Positions 34,973 through 44,423 are shown, numbered from the stretch's first letter. The stretch: DNA of 64,000 nucleotides from Virgibacillus sp. SK37 (GCF_000725285.1 NZ_CP007161.1:2332213-2396212); one strand, 5' to 3'. Made by a program: numbers and translations. Notes: generated by a model not told the origin, from the sequence alone.

Positions 34973-36238
34973 TCAATTGAAATCCTGTTGTCCTTCATAA
35001 TTATTTAATAATAAAATTTCAACTTCATCTCCTATTTTAAACCCTCTTGTTCCGCCTGGCAACATCATAAGGCAATCGGAATATGCCAATGAAGTGACAA
35101 CATTTGATTTATCTATCCCCGCTACCCTTGTAAAAACTTTTCCATCCTTATAAACCACGTAACATCTTACAAATCTGGTAAAAGGGTTGGGCTTTGGAAA
35201 TTCATCTGCAAGTGTTGCTTTTATTCGTTTTAAATAGGGGGTTGTGCTAAACTGATTTGCTTGAATAACTGGTCTTAGAAACAGTTCACCACCGACATAA
35301 CACGCGGATGGATTTCCGGATAAACCAAACAACAACTGATTTCCAAGGACTGCAACTGTAGTTACACTTCCTGGTCGCATTGCAATCTTGTTAAATAGTA
35401 CATCTGCACCTAACTTTTCATATATCGCCGGCATAAGATCAAAATCTCCAACGGATACGCCTCCGGTTGTTACCAAATAATCTACTTCTTCAAGTGCTTT
35501 CTTAATCGTTTCATAACTCGATTCGAGTTCGTCTTCTAATTTCCCTAGATATTTTGGAGTGCCTCCTGCTCTCTCAATTTGGGAAGAGATCATATAAGCA
35601 TTTGAATTTCTGATCTTGCCTGGTCTTAAATCTTCATCTACATCTAATAATTCTGTGCCTGTAGCAATAATTCCGATTACAGGCTTTCTAGCCACTTTGA
35701 CGCTGCTATAACCAAAAGTTGCCAGTGAAGCAATAACACCAGGGTTGATCCAGGTTCCTTTTTCGATAAGTACCTCCCCTTTTACTACTTCTGAACCCTC
35801 TTTAATTATATTTTGTCCCTTTTCCATTTTTCTTTTTAAAGATATGTAGTTTTTTCCATCTTTTTCATACGTTTTACATATTTCAAACATAGCTACACAA
35901 TCTGCACCCTCAGGAATTTGCGCACCAGTCATAATTCTAGTTGCCTGATTACTTTGTAATTTTTTTTTTGGCACTTGCCCTGCTCCTATATGTTCAACTA
36001 CTTCAAATTCAATTGGTGACTCTAAAGAAGCTTCACTTGTATCGATAGACCTTAAAGCAAACCCGTCGTAGGGAGATTTATGGAATGAAGGCACATTATT
36101 AGTAGCAACAACTTGTTGTGCCAATCTTCTTTGATGACTATTTTCAATAGGTACTTCTTCCACTACCCCTATACTTGCATAATTCATTACTTTCCTAATT
36201 GCTGTTTCCACAGGGATTGGTTTGCGAATTTCGACCAT
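34973..36238 (-). CDS. moeA: Molybdopterin molybdotransferase MoeA
   Basis: Inserts molybdenum into molybdopterin. It has 421 residues with the four-domain MoeA layout: SPYDGFALR near 60, the MoCF-binding core with [11 protein letters not shown] and [11 protein letters not shown] (about 250-256), and [11 protein letters not shown] near 300. Start at ATG 36238 with GAGGT spaced by seven; the open frame to 36286 lacks a better site. Confidence 0.95.
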   Translation of the reverse strand: MVEIRKPIPVETAIRKVMNYASIGVVEEVPIENSHQRRLAQQVVATNNVPSFHKSPYDGFALRSIDTSEASLESPIEFEVVEHIGAGQVPKKKLQSNQATRIMTGAQIPEGADCVAMFEICKTYEKDGKNYISLKRKMEKGQNIIKEGSEVVKGEVLIEKGTWINPGVIASLATFGYSSVKVARKPVIGIIATGTELLDVDEDLRPGKIRNSNAYMISSQIERAGGTPKYLGKLEDELESSYETIKKALEEVDYLVTTGGVSVGDFDLMPAIYEKLGADVLFNKIAMRPGSVTTVAVLGNQLLFGLSGNPSACYVGGELFLRPVIQANQFSTTPYLKRIKATLADEFPKPNPFTRFVRCYVVYKDGKVFTRVAGIDKSNVVTSLAYSDCLMMLPGGTRGFKIGDEVEILLLNNYEGQQDFN

Positions 36239-36402
36239 GATTAAAACCTCATTTCCTGTTCTACTTCTATACCTAAAGTGTAACAAATCTCTTGGTCAAT
36301 TGATAACAATTATATTTTAAAGCTCTATTTATATAAGGTTTGGTTTCAAAAACTAATGGGTACATATTTACTAAGATTAACAAACTACAGAGGGGTGTAG
36401 AT

Positions 36403-36723
36403 ATGAATGAGATCTCTTCTTATCAAATTTATCTAAATAACAAGATACCTACAAAAGACATTATCAAGATTCATCAACTTGCAGTAGAAAGTAGTTATAG
36501 TATTTACTTATATCGAGACAGAGCTATAGCGGACGCACGAAATTTACCCAAGCTTATTTCTTTCTTTTTTTTGAGTAGCAAGAAAAAAAACATTAAACTT
36601 ATTATTGATGGAGAAGATGCCAAAAATTGTTATGAAGAAATTAAACAAATTCTTGATAACCATATTGAAGCTCAGTTACGAGCGGAACACAAAGTTTATA
36701 ATAACCAGTCTATCGTTGTTTAA
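36403..36723 (+). CDS. HPr-like protein without the active histidine
   Basis: 106 residues resembling the phosphocarrier HPr fold: an N-terminal beta strand, helix (KDIIKIHQLAVESS), and a C-terminal ...LIIDGEDAKNCYEEIKQIL helix. The HPr active-site GIHARPA is missing, so phosphotransfer is unlikely; a regulatory or scaffold role is possible. ATG 36403 has AGAGGGG; the frame extends to 36340 without a better start. Alone, convergent with nothing, before the tandem repeat array. Confidence 0.6.
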   Translation: MNEISSYQIYLNNKIPTKDIIKIHQLAVESSYSIYLYRDRAIADARNLPKLISFFFLSSKKKNIKLIIDGEDAKNCYEEIKQILDNHIEAQLRAEHKVYNNQSIVV

Positions 36724-36774
36724 TTGTTGCTTACTTCTAACTTATCGATTAAAACATCCCATTAAAACACCTTC

Positions 36775-36799
36775 ACACCACTACGACGTGGTGTTTTTT
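36775..36799 (+). terminator. Terminator after the HPr-like gene
   Basis: ACACCAC pairs with GTGGTGT around a 6-nt loop, followed by TTTTT. Confidence 0.75.
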
Positions 36800-36930
36800 A
36801 TTTGACTGTAAAATGTTTCAGTTTTTTGCAAAAGTTCACTTTAAAGATAAACTCTAACTTGGTAGTACTGTAAACTCCCCTTCGGAAAATAATGTATGGT
36901 AAGAAAATACAGCTAGCCCCTTAATATCTT

Positions 36931-37155
36931 CGGCAGATACCGTCGCTCTGCAGCCGATTAATTTATTGTGCGGCGGATACTTTCGTCCTACGCTGATTAA
37001 CCTATTCTCCGACAGATTACTTTGCCCTGCTGCCGATTAATTTATTTTCCGGCAGATTACTTCGCTCTGCTGCCGATTAATCTCTTCTGCGGCGGATACT
37101 TTCGTTCTACAGCTGATTAACCTATTCTCCGGCAGATTACTTTGCCCTGCTGCCA
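36931..37155. repeat. Tandem array of six 40-bp hairpin units
   Basis: Units begin at 36931, 36971, 37010, 37050, 37090 and 37130 (lengths 40, 39, 40, 40, 40 and a partial last). Most units read CGGCAGATTAC...CTGCCGATTAA, so each carries a small inverted repeat (CGGCAG/CTGCCG). Units 1 and 4, 2 and 5, 3 and 6 are most alike, giving a 120-bp higher-order period. There are no unique spacers as in CRISPR and no ORF. It sits in the 700-base gap before the spoVA-type operon; the rest of the gap shows no gene. Confidence 0.85.
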
Positions 37156-37356
37156 ATAGTTTTGTTGTTAGTTCGCATTTTCCTCCTACTACGTAGTAAA
37201 TGATGCTGGATTATTTGCATTACAACAGTTGCATGAAGTTCTTACAATTATTAAATCACTCTATTGAGTAAAGGGCTTTTTATTACATAAACTGTGATCA
37301 ATAAATTCTTCATTCAAAATACTTTTATGAACAGTCATTACTGGAAGAATGTAGAA

Positions 37357-37385
37357 GTATATTTCCTGTTTTAAAATCCAACCTA
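37357..37385 (+). promoter_or_regulatory. Sigma-G-like promoter of the spoVA2-type operon
   Basis: GTATA at 37357-37361 and CAACCTA at 37379-37385, 17 bases apart, fit the sigma-G pattern (GYATR, then CATNNTA) with one -10 mismatch. The first gene starts at 37422. Confidence 0.5.
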
Positions 37386-37421
37386 AATAGTGTTGAAATG
37401 CATGATAAAGGAGGAAAACAA

Positions 37422-37628
37422 ATGACTGTTGGAAGTCAAGTAAAACAAACCATTGCTGGGTTAAAAAGCGCACAAGCAAGTTTTGAACAATTTGCCTTGC
37501 AAACAGAGAATAAACAAGCAAAGCAACTTTATGAAAATGCTGCACAGCAGACGATGACAATTTTACAAAGTGTTGAGCCTAGAATTCAACAGCTTGAAAA
37601 AGAAGAACCTCAATATAAAGGTTTTTAA
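37422..37628 (+). CDS. DUF1657 protein, first gene of spoVA2-type operon
   Basis: 68 residues beginning MTVGSQVKQTIAGLKSAQAS, with the DUF1657 pattern F..FALQTEN..AKQLYE and a C-terminal EEPQYKGF. A small helical protein of unknown mechanism, one of three copies of the domain in this operon. ATG 37422 follows AAAGGAGG; the longer reading from 37398 overlaps it. A hairpin with a T-run follows and may limit expression of the rest. Confidence 0.85.
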   Translation: MTVGSQVKQTIAGLKSAQASFEQFALQTENKQAKQLYENAAQQTMTILQSVEPRIQQLEKEEPQYKGF

Positions 37629-37657
37629 TAAGAGAAAACAGATAATCAGGGATGTAT

Positions 37658-37680
37658 GGGGAGGCCCATCCTCCCTTTTT
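37658..37680 (+). terminator. Intra-operon terminator/attenuator
   Basis: GGGAGG (37659-37664) pairs with CCTCCC (37670-37675) and is followed by TTTTT. It stands between the first DUF1657 gene and the lipoprotein gene, so it could raise the first gene product relative to the others. Confidence 0.65.
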
Positions 37681-37706
37681 AATACACGAATGGATGAGTG
37701 AATAAG

Positions 37707-38168
37707 ATGAAAAAGGTTAAACTACTAGCAATTGTATTATTAGCTATAGCTCTATTTGCTTGCAGTAGTAATAATGCATTAGAGCCAACTAATAAAAATA
37801 ATCATGTCGAGCTTACTAAAATTTCCAATAATCAAGCGATAGATCAGCATGTTTCCAACGAAGCGAAAGAAATGTTAAGCAAATATAAAGAGGTTACGAA
37901 AGTCAACGCCGTTAATACAGATAAAGAATTAATCGCCACTGTTGAGGTTAAACACCAAGCTAGACTCCAATTAAGTGAGATACGTAAAAAACTAAAAAAG
38001 AAAATAGAGAAAAACTTCCCTGACTACAAGGTAGAGCTGACAACTGATAAAAAGTTAGTCCTTGAATTGGAAAAAGTAGAAAAACAAATTGAGGAAAATA
38101 CCTATACGTCTAAAGAATTAAAAAAGAAAATTAAAAAACTAATTGAACTATCTAAAGAACAAACATAG
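37707..38168 (+). CDS. YhcN/YlaJ-type sporulation lipoprotein
   Basis: 153 residues with a lipoprotein signal (MKKVKLLAIVLLAIALFACS; lipobox cysteine at residue 19) and a charged, Lys-rich body of the YhcN/YlaJ type, known from spore inner membranes. It is the second gene of the spoVA2-type operon. ATG 37707 is preferred over GTG 37698 because of GGATGAG spacing. Confidence 0.75.
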   Translation: MKKVKLLAIVLLAIALFACSSNNALEPTNKNNHVELTKISNNQAIDQHVSNEAKEMLSKYKEVTKVNAVNTDKELIATVEVKHQARLQLSEIRKKLKKKIEKNFPDYKVELTTDKKLVLELEKVEKQIEENTYTSKELKKKIKKLIELSKEQT

Positions 38169-38183
38169 AAAGAGGGATTTGGC

Positions 38184-38663
38184 GTGGCAGATAAAAAGAA
38201 AAAGAATCTACCTCCTGAAGCACAGCAATATCAATCCTTTCAAGAAAAAAGAGAAGTAAAACGTCCAATTTTTAAAAATTGTATAAAAGCCTTTCTTGTA
38301 GGTGGCACGATTTGTCTTATTGGCCAAGCCATTTCTACGTTTTATATTTATTATTTTCATTTCACTGAACAAACAGCTGGTAATCCCACTGTCGCAACTC
38401 TTATTTTTATTACTATGCTTCTTACTGGCTTCGGAGTTTATGATCGTATTGGCCAATTCGCAGGCGCAGGCTCAGCTGTTCCAGTGACAGGTTTTGGTAA
38501 TGCTGTAGTTGCTTCAGCTATTGAGCACCGAACAGAGGGATTTGTGCTGGGAGTTGGCAGTAATATGTTAAAACTTGCAGGACCTGTAATTGTTTACGGT
38601 GTTTTTTCGGCTTTTGTTGTAGCGCTTATTAAGACAATACTAATAAAATGGGGTGGATTATAA
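38184..38663 (+). CDS. spoVAC: Stage V sporulation protein AC
   Basis: Membrane protein of 159 residues, about four helices, with the SpoVAC/AE family segment GAGSAVPVTGFGNAV. SpoVA proteins form the channel that moves Ca-dipicolinate into forespores and out at germination. The start is GTG 38184 with AGAGGG. The stop overlaps the spoVAD start (TAATG). Confidence 0.93.
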   Translation: MADKKKKNLPPEAQQYQSFQEKREVKRPIFKNCIKAFLVGGTICLIGQAISTFYIYYFHFTEQTAGNPTVATLIFITMLLTGFGVYDRIGQFAGAGSAVPVTGFGNAVVASAIEHRTEGFVLGVGSNMLKLAGPVIVYGVFSAFVVALIKTILIKWGGL

Positions 38664-39679
38664 TGCTTGTCGGCCATCAAACATGGATGTTTGAAAATAA
38701 ACCAACTATTATTTCGACAGGCACAGTCGGCGGTCCTTTTGAAGCGAATGGGAGAATTGCAAATGATATTGATATCCTACACGATGATATGTGGATAAAA
38801 CAGGATTCTTTTGAAAAAGCCCAACGCACCATGATGGAAGAAGCATGTCAAATTGCCTTAAAAAAAACTGACGTGGAGAAAGAACAAGTACAATTTTTCA
38901 TAAGTGGGGACTTAATTAATCAGATAACTCCTTCTACATTTTCCGCTAAGACACTAGATATACCTTACTTTGGTTTATTCAGTGCCTGTGCAACTTCCAT
39001 GGAAAGCTTAGCCTTGGCATCCTCTATAATTAACGCTGGCGGGGCAAATTATATACTAAGTGGGACATCCAGCCATAATGCTGCTGCTGAGAGACAATTT
39101 CGCTACCCCACAGAATATGGAGGCCAAAAACCCCCTACAGCACAGTGGACAGTGACAGGTGCAGGTTGTGCATTATTAGCAAAACAAGGAACAGGTCCTG
39201 TAGTCACCTCAGCTACTATTGGCAAGGTTATTGACATGGGAATTACCGACCCGTTTAATATGGGGGGAGCAATGGCACCGGCGGCGGTAAATACGATAGA
39301 AGCACATTTCAGAGATAGAAATATCGATCCATCCTATTATGACTTAATTATAACTGGAGATTTAGGTCATATCGGTAGAGAAGTTTCACTCGATTTATTA
39401 AATGAAAGAGGTTTAGTAATACCTAATGAACAATACGTGGATTGTGGGTTAACCATTTATCGAGAAGAGCAACCAGTATTAGCTGGAGGAAGCGGTACAG
39501 CTTGTTCAGCGGTTGTCACCTATGGGCATTTTTTAAACATGATGAAAAAAGGAGAAGTTAATAAGATGTTAGTAGTCGCCACAGGCGCGTTGCACTCACC
39601 CCTAAGTATCCAGCAAAGTGATTCCATACCATGTATCGCACATGCTGTATCGATAGAATCAGGAAGTGATATTTCATGA
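38663..39679 (+). CDS. spoVAD: Stage V sporulation protein AD
   Basis: 338 residues with a thiolase-like fold ([25 protein letters not shown]), the dipicolinic-acid-binding subunit of the spore channel. ATG 38663 overlaps the spoVAC stop by one base, so translation is coupled. The ATG at 38648 lies within spoVAC and has no site of its own. It ends overlapping spoVAE (ATGA). Confidence 0.94.
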   Translation: MLVGHQTWMFENKPTIISTGTVGGPFEANGRIANDIDILHDDMWIKQDSFEKAQRTMMEEACQIALKKTDVEKEQVQFFISGDLINQITPSTFSAKTLDIPYFGLFSACATSMESLALASSIINAGGANYILSGTSSHNAAAERQFRYPTEYGGQKPPTAQWTVTGAGCALLAKQGTGPVVTSATIGKVIDMGITDPFNMGGAMAPAAVNTIEAHFRDRNIDPSYYDLIITGDLGHIGREVSLDLLNERGLVIPNEQYVDCGLTIYREEQPVLAGGSGTACSAVVTYGHFLNMMKKGEVNKMLVVATGALHSPLSIQQSDSIPCIAHAVSIESGSDIS

Positions 39680-40026
39680 TTTTCTTCTGGGCATTTGTTA
39701 TAGGTGGTTTTATCTGTGTTATTGGTCAAATATTATTCGATGTATTTAAGTTGAATCCAGGTCAAACATTAACTATTTTAGTTATTTTAGGAGCTATATT
39801 AGATGGTTTAGGATGGTATGAACCATTAATTGATTTTGCAGGTGCCGGAGTAACTGTTCCCATTACCAGCTTTGGTAATTCTCTCGTACACGGTGCAATG
39901 GCAGAAGCTGAAAAACATGGTTTGATCGGTGTTGTGACTGGGATGTTTGAAGTCACAAGTGCTGGTATCTCGGCAGCAATTATTTTCGGAGTTATCGGGG
40001 CCATTATTTTTAAACCAAAAGGTTAG
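39676..40026 (+). CDS. spoVAE: Stage V sporulation protein AE (AEb type)
   Basis: Membrane protein of 116 residues with three to four helices and the family segment [15 protein letters not shown], closely similar to that of SpoVAC. It is the AEb form that follows AD in spoVA operons. Overlaps the spoVAD stop by four bases. Confidence 0.92.
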   Translation: MIFFWAFVIGGFICVIGQILFDVFKLNPGQTLTILVILGAILDGLGWYEPLIDFAGAGVTVPITSFGNSLVHGAMAEAEKHGLIGVVTGMFEVTSAGISAAIIFGVIGAIIFKPKG

Positions 40027-40038
40027 AAGGTGATCAAA

Positions 40039-40239
40039 TTGACTGTTGGTTCACAAGTTAAAAGTTGTTATTCTTCTATAAAAAGTGTAGAAGCAGGTTT
40101 AAGTCTTTTGGCAAGTAAAACTCAAGACCTGGAAACACACAATAAATTTAGTGAAGCACAAGAAATCGTTACAACTGTAAAGGAAGAATTAAAGCAGCAA
40201 GTAACCCAACTTGCAAAACAAGAACCTCAATATAAATAA
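40039..40239 (+). CDS. DUF1657 protein, second copy
   Basis: 66 residues beginning MTVGSQVKSCYSSIKS and ending KQEPQYK, clearly a paralogue of the gene at 37422. TTG 40039 fits the AAGGTG site and aligns with the first copy; GTG 40030 is part of that site. Sixth gene of the operon. Confidence 0.85.
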   Translation: MTVGSQVKSCYSSIKSVEAGLSLLASKTQDLETHNKFSEAQEIVTTVKEELKQQVTQLAKQEPQYK

Positions 40240-40255
40240 GAAAGGAAATATGGTT

Positions 40256-41113
40256 ATGCCGGAATGGATTATAATTGCCTTTAAATCAGTCATTTTATTA
40301 ATCGTGCTATTTTTTATGACAAAGTGGCTTGGCAAGAAGCAAATCTCCCAATTAAATATCTTTGAATATATTTCTGGCATTGTACTGGGAGGTATCGTCG
40401 CTATTCATACGATTGAACCAGAACGTAATATCATCTATGGATTAATTGCCATGTTTATTTGGTTTATCGTCCCTTTTGCTGTAGAGTTTATTGCACTTAA
40501 AAGTAAAAGCTTTCGAAACTTTACTCAGGGAAAAAGCACCGTTCTTATTCAAGATGGTAAAATTATGGAGGACAATTTAAAAAAGGAAGGATACTCAACA
40601 GATGACCTGCTGGAAAAGTTGAGAGACAACAATATTTTCTTGGCGTCTGATGTAGAGTTTGCCGTATTAGAGCCATCTGGCTCACTAAGTGTGCTTCCTA
40701 AGAAAGAAAATCAGCCGTTAACAGCAAAAGACTTGGGATTAAAATTGGCGCCAGAAAAAGAACCGCAGACTGTGGTGATGGATGGGAAGGTACTATTAGA
40801 GCCTTTAGCTAACCTCTCCTTAAACACAAATTGGTTGGAAACAGAATTAGACAAACTTAATGTCAGTATAGAAAATGTGTTTCTCGCCCAAGCAGATAAC
40901 AACGGACAGCTTACTGTTGACCTCTATGATGATAAACTTGTCGTACCTCAACCAACAGAGACAAAATTACTTCTTGCAACTTTAAAAAAATGCCAAGCTG
41001 ATTTAGAGTTGTTTGCTTTAGAAACCAATAATATACAATCAAAAGAACTATATGAAAGAAATAGTAGAAAATTGCAGCATGCAACCGAGTTAGTGCAACC
41101 CTATTTAAAATAA
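40256..41113 (+). CDS. 2Duf-type membrane protein (DUF421 plus DUF1657)
   Basis: 285 residues: three membrane helices (about 5-23, 36-55, 60-82), a cytoplasmic YetF/DUF421 domain (about 85-215), and a C-terminal DUF1657-like segment (about 230-285: LLATLKKCQADLELFALETNN..SKELYE), related to the two small operon proteins. This arrangement is that of 2Duf, the product mainly responsible for high spore heat resistance and slower germination conferred by spoVA2mob in B. subtilis-group strains (established knowledge). ATG 40256 is nine bases from AAAGGA; ATG 40250 is too close. Confidence 0.85.
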   Translation: MPEWIIIAFKSVILLIVLFFMTKWLGKKQISQLNIFEYISGIVLGGIVAIHTIEPERNIIYGLIAMFIWFIVPFAVEFIALKSKSFRNFTQGKSTVLIQDGKIMEDNLKKEGYSTDDLLEKLRDNNIFLASDVEFAVLEPSGSLSVLPKKENQPLTAKDLGLKLAPEKEPQTVVMDGKVLLEPLANLSLNTNWLETELDKLNVSIENVFLAQADNNGQLTVDLYDDKLVVPQPTETKLLLATLKKCQADLELFALETNNIQSKELYERNSRKLQHATELVQPYLK

Positions 41114-41185
41114 ATTCTTTCTTCCATCCCTATCTTGTTGTAAAATAAGATATTATTATATCTAAACAAGAAAAGGATGACTCCT

Positions 41186-42415
41186 ATGAAAGAAAAGATG
41201 AAAGCTTATCGCTTTCCGATTATTTTGCTTTTTTCCATTATAATCGGGTCTATTATTGGACTTGTTTTTGGAGAGAAAGCAATGGTAATAAAGCCACTTG
41301 GGGACTTATTTATTAACCTTTTATTTATGGTTGTTATACCATTGGTGTTCTTTACGATCTCTTCAGCAATCGCGAGCATGGATAGTATGAAGCGGCTAGG
41401 TAAAATTATGGGCTCAATGATAACTATTTTTGTTGTAACCGGAATCTTTGCCTCGGTATTTATGCTAATTGCAACTGTAATTTTCCAACCAGGTTCTGGT
41501 GTAGATATTCCGCTTGAAAATCCAGGAGAGCTAGAAGAGATGACTTTATCAGAACAATTGGTTAATACATTCACTGTTTCTGATTTTGTAGATTTATTCT
41601 CACGTCAAAACATGCTGGCTTTAATTGTGTTCTCTGTTTTGGTAGGTGTCGCTACTGGGATTACGGGTGAAAAAGGCAGATCTTTTACCGTGTTTTTGAC
41701 AAGTGCATCAGAAGTATTCATGAAGTTGGTTCAACTTATTATGTATTATGCGCCGATAGGGCTTGGCGCATATTTCGCATCACTTGTTGGGGAATTTGGA
41801 GCTGATTTAATTGGTGATTATGCAAAAGCAGTAATTGTCTATTATCCTGTATCTATATTGTATTTCTCCATAGGCTTTACTCTGTATGCTTTTATTGCGG
41901 GTGGGAAGCTTGGTGTAGTCCGCTTCTGGAAAAATATTTTAGCACCTGCAGCTACTTCTCTTGGGACTGGTAGTAGTATTGCTTCTCTTCCGGTTAATTT
42001 ACAGGCTGCAAGGCGAATAGGTGTCCCTAAAGATGTACGTGAAACCGTACTCCCTCTGGGTGCGACTATACATATGGACGGATCATGCCTGTCTGCTATG
42101 CTTAAAATTGCATTTGTCTTTGGCGTATTCAATATGGATTTCACGGGAATAGATACCTTTTTAACTGCAATCGGTATTTGTCTATTATCAGGAATTGTAA
42201 TGAGCGGCATTCCAGGTGGAGGATTTATGGGCGAAATGATGATCATAACATTGTATGGCCTTCCTATGGAGGCCCTGCCAATCATTTCAGCTATCGGGGT
42301 TGTAGTTGATCCACCTGCAACGATGGTTAATGTGACTGGTGACACAGTATCAAGCATGCTAGTAACCAGACATCTCGAAGGAAAAGGTTGGATGGACAGC
42401 GAAGAAGCTAGTTAA
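41186..42415 (+). CDS. Dicarboxylate/amino acid:cation symporter (DAACS family)
   Basis: 409 residues, eight helices and two re-entrant loops of the GltP/DctA type. Signature segments are SLGTGSSIASLPVN near 268-281 and DGSCLSAM near 300. It probably imports glutamate, aspartate or a C4-dicarboxylate with Na+ or protons. The ATG at 41177 overlaps the AAAAGGA, so ATG 41186 (spacing 8) is preferred. Confidence 0.88.
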   Translation: MKEKMKAYRFPIILLFSIIIGSIIGLVFGEKAMVIKPLGDLFINLLFMVVIPLVFFTISSAIASMDSMKRLGKIMGSMITIFVVTGIFASVFMLIATVIFQPGSGVDIPLENPGELEEMTLSEQLVNTFTVSDFVDLFSRQNMLALIVFSVLVGVATGITGEKGRSFTVFLTSASEVFMKLVQLIMYYAPIGLGAYFASLVGEFGADLIGDYAKAVIVYYPVSILYFSIGFTLYAFIAGGKLGVVRFWKNILAPAATSLGTGSSIASLPVNLQAARRIGVPKDVRETVLPLGATIHMDGSCLSAMLKIAFVFGVFNMDFTGIDTFLTAIGICLLSGIVMSGIPGGGFMGEMMIITLYGLPMEALPIISAIGVVVDPPATMVNVTGDTVSSMLVTRHLEGKGWMDSEEAS

Positions 42416-42449
42416 ATATAGAGTTTTAACAACTCTAAAGAATTATCTT

Positions 42450-42476
42450 AAAAGGCGGGGAAACCCCGCCTTTTTA
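42450..42476. terminator. Bidirectional terminator
   Basis: AAAAGGCGGGG pairs with CCCCGCCTTTT around AAA, ending in TTTTT; between convergent symporter and reductase genes. Confidence 0.85.
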
Positions 42477-43454
42477 ATTAATTTTGATAGCAATCTTTCC
42501 AAATTGCTTATTCACTTTTAAATAGTCAAAAGCATCCTGAATCTCATCCAAATTATATATACTGTCAACTACTGGTTGCATAGAGAAATTCTCCATATGG
42601 TTTAATAATGCCTCTAATTCTTGGCGACTCCCCATTGTGGAACCAAATAACTGGTATTGCCCGTAGAAAAACGCACGCAGATCAAGGTCTATCGTATCTT
42701 CCGTTGTCGCCCCAAATACAACCATTCTGCCACCTTTTTTAAGTACTTCCAAAGAACGGTTAAAAGTTGCGCCTCCTACACTGTCTATAACTAAATCCAC
42801 AGTTTCGTTTTTTAGCTTATTTGTCCAATCACTATCATCGGTAAGAGTTATATCAGCACCGAGCTCTTTCGCCTTTTGAAGCTTATCTTGACTGCGTGAA
42901 CTTACAATTACTTTAGCACCCACGTTTTTTGCAAAAGAAATTAAATATGTTGCAACACCACTTCCGGCTCCCGGAATAAATACCGTATCCCCTTTTTTAA
43001 TTTCCCCTTTGGTGAATAGAGCCCGATATCCGGTTAGTGCAGATAAAGCTAGTACACCTGCTTCATCCCAGGTAAGATGACTAGGCTTCCTTTCAACTTG
43101 TTCAACAGAAACAGCTATTTTTTCAGCAAATGTGCCGTGATCGGGCATACCTAAAATGTCAAAACCTTTGGGAGGTGCATCACTATTTCTGTCCCAGCGA
43201 AGTGCAGGATTAATTATTACTTCATCCCCTACTTGGAAGTCAGTTACTTCTCTACCGACAGAATCTATAATTCCTGCTCCATCCGAGCCAAGAATTAATG
43301 CATCCTTTTCATCACCTCGTCTATTTGGTATATATAAATCTCGTCGATTCAACCCTGCTGTACGAAGTGAAACTACTACTTCATTGTCCTGGGCTGTAGG
43401 CTCAGGCATATCCTTTATTTTTAATTCACCAAATTCATGTACAAATGCCTTCAA
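42474..43454 (-). CDS. yogA: YogA-like zinc-free MDR oxidoreductase
   Basis: Medium-chain dehydrogenase/reductase of 326 residues, quinone reductase-like. The NAD(P) motif is GAGSGVATYLISFAKNVGA (about 152-170). The N-terminal catalytic domain contains RRDLYIPNRRGDE and GSDGAG. The usual structural zinc cysteines are missing. Close to B. subtilis YogA by length and N-terminus. TTG 43454 lies eight bases from AAAGGA and starts MKAFVHE; ATG 43460 is only two bases away from that site. Confidence 0.8.
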   Translation of the reverse strand: MKAFVHEFGELKIKDMPEPTAQDNEVVVSLRTAGLNRRDLYIPNRRGDEKDALILGSDGAGIIDSVGREVTDFQVGDEVIINPALRWDRNSDAPPKGFDILGMPDHGTFAEKIAVSVEQVERKPSHLTWDEAGVLALSALTGYRALFTKGEIKKGDTVFIPGAGSGVATYLISFAKNVGAKVIVSSRSQDKLQKAKELGADITLTDDSDWTNKLKNETVDLVIDSVGGATFNRSLEVLKKGGRMVVFGATTEDTIDLDLRAFFYGQYQLFGSTMGSRQELEALLNHMENFSMQPVVDSIYNLDEIQDAFDYLKVNKQFGKIAIKIN

Positions 43455-43468
43455 TTTCATCTTCCTTT

Positions 43469-44392
43469 CTAATAAAAATTGCTAAATTCAGCTAACTCGC
43501 CTTTGCTCGTAATGTCGTGGATAAACAGTGGTATAAAAATCTTTTCCTGACGATTAAATGTTTCTTCAATTAAATCTAAATATTGTTGCTCGTGCTTTCT
43601 ACGTTGTAGGAAGAAACCTCCATCTGCATGATCAGGAAGTACTTTATTTATTATCAATGTTTTCACAGGAAGCTGATATTGGTCAAGCAATCTGATTGCT
43701 TTTTCTGTTTCCATAATAGGAAGTCTTTCAGGGTTTAACACAAAAACAAAACCTGTCAGGGTATCATTCAACATAATTTCCCTTACTTTGGAAAAACGCT
43801 CTTGACGTGTTTTGAGAACTTCATAAATCGGATCTTCAATCGGTACCCCATCATTTAGTAATTGGGTATAATTCTCATTTGTTTTTTGTCTTTTTTGGAG
43901 AAGCCCTTCAATCCAAACACCCATTAATTCTGGTAAAGATAATAGACGTATCGTATGTCCAGTTGGTGCAGTGTCGAATATCAGTTTATCAAAGTTTTCG
44001 CTTTCCTCTAAAATAATTGAAATCAGTTTATCAAATAACGCTGCTTCATCTGCGCCTGGTGAGGCTTTAGCAGTATCAAGCTGCCGATGTACTTCTTCCA
44101 TCATATTCGATTGGACAGTTCCTTTAATATTATCTTTTACGGTATTAATGTAATTCGTAGTTTCTCTTTCTGGATCAATTTCCAGGGCATACAACATATT
44201 ATCTACTTGTGTAATATTCCCTCCAATTGTTTGACTGAATATATCCCCTAAATTATGGGCAGGGTCTGTTGATATTAATAAAGTTTTATAGCCTTTTTCT
44301 GCTGATTTCCAGGCAATAGCAGCAGCGGAGGTGGATTTTCCAACCCCACCTTTTCCCCCTACAAAAATAATTTTTTTCTTAAAATCAATCAT
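43469..44392 (-). CDS. ArsA/Get3-family ATPase
   Basis: 307-residue P-loop ATPase with GGKGGVGKST (residues 12-21), the Get3/ArsA switch I motif DPAHNLGD (near 43-50) and switch II DTAPTGHTIRLL (near 141). It lacks the metal cysteines of arsenite pumps and the neighbours are not ars genes, so an arsenic role is unlikely. It is downstream of a small protein ending in CC (31 bases apart), a pairing I recall as conserved in Bacillaceae. The client is unknown. Confidence 0.82.
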   Translation of the reverse strand: MIDFKKKIIFVGGKGGVGKSTSAAAIAWKSAEKGYKTLLISTDPAHNLGDIFSQTIGGNITQVDNMLYALEIDPERETTNYINTVKDNIKGTVQSNMMEEVHRQLDTAKASPGADEAALFDKLISIILEESENFDKLIFDTAPTGHTIRLLSLPELMGVWIEGLLQKRQKTNENYTQLLNDGVPIEDPIYEVLKTRQERFSKVREIMLNDTLTGFVFVLNPERLPIMETEKAIRLLDQYQLPVKTLIINKVLPDHADGGFFLQRRKHEQQYLDLIEETFNRQEKIFIPLFIHDITSKGELAEFSNFY

Positions 44393-44423
44393 AGTGTATC
44401 ACCTTTTTCATGTTAATAGCTTG

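Noticed and set aside
36931-37155. Tandem repeats considered as a CRISPR array
   Set aside because: Units are directly adjacent and similar over their whole length, without unique spacers, and no cas genes are near.
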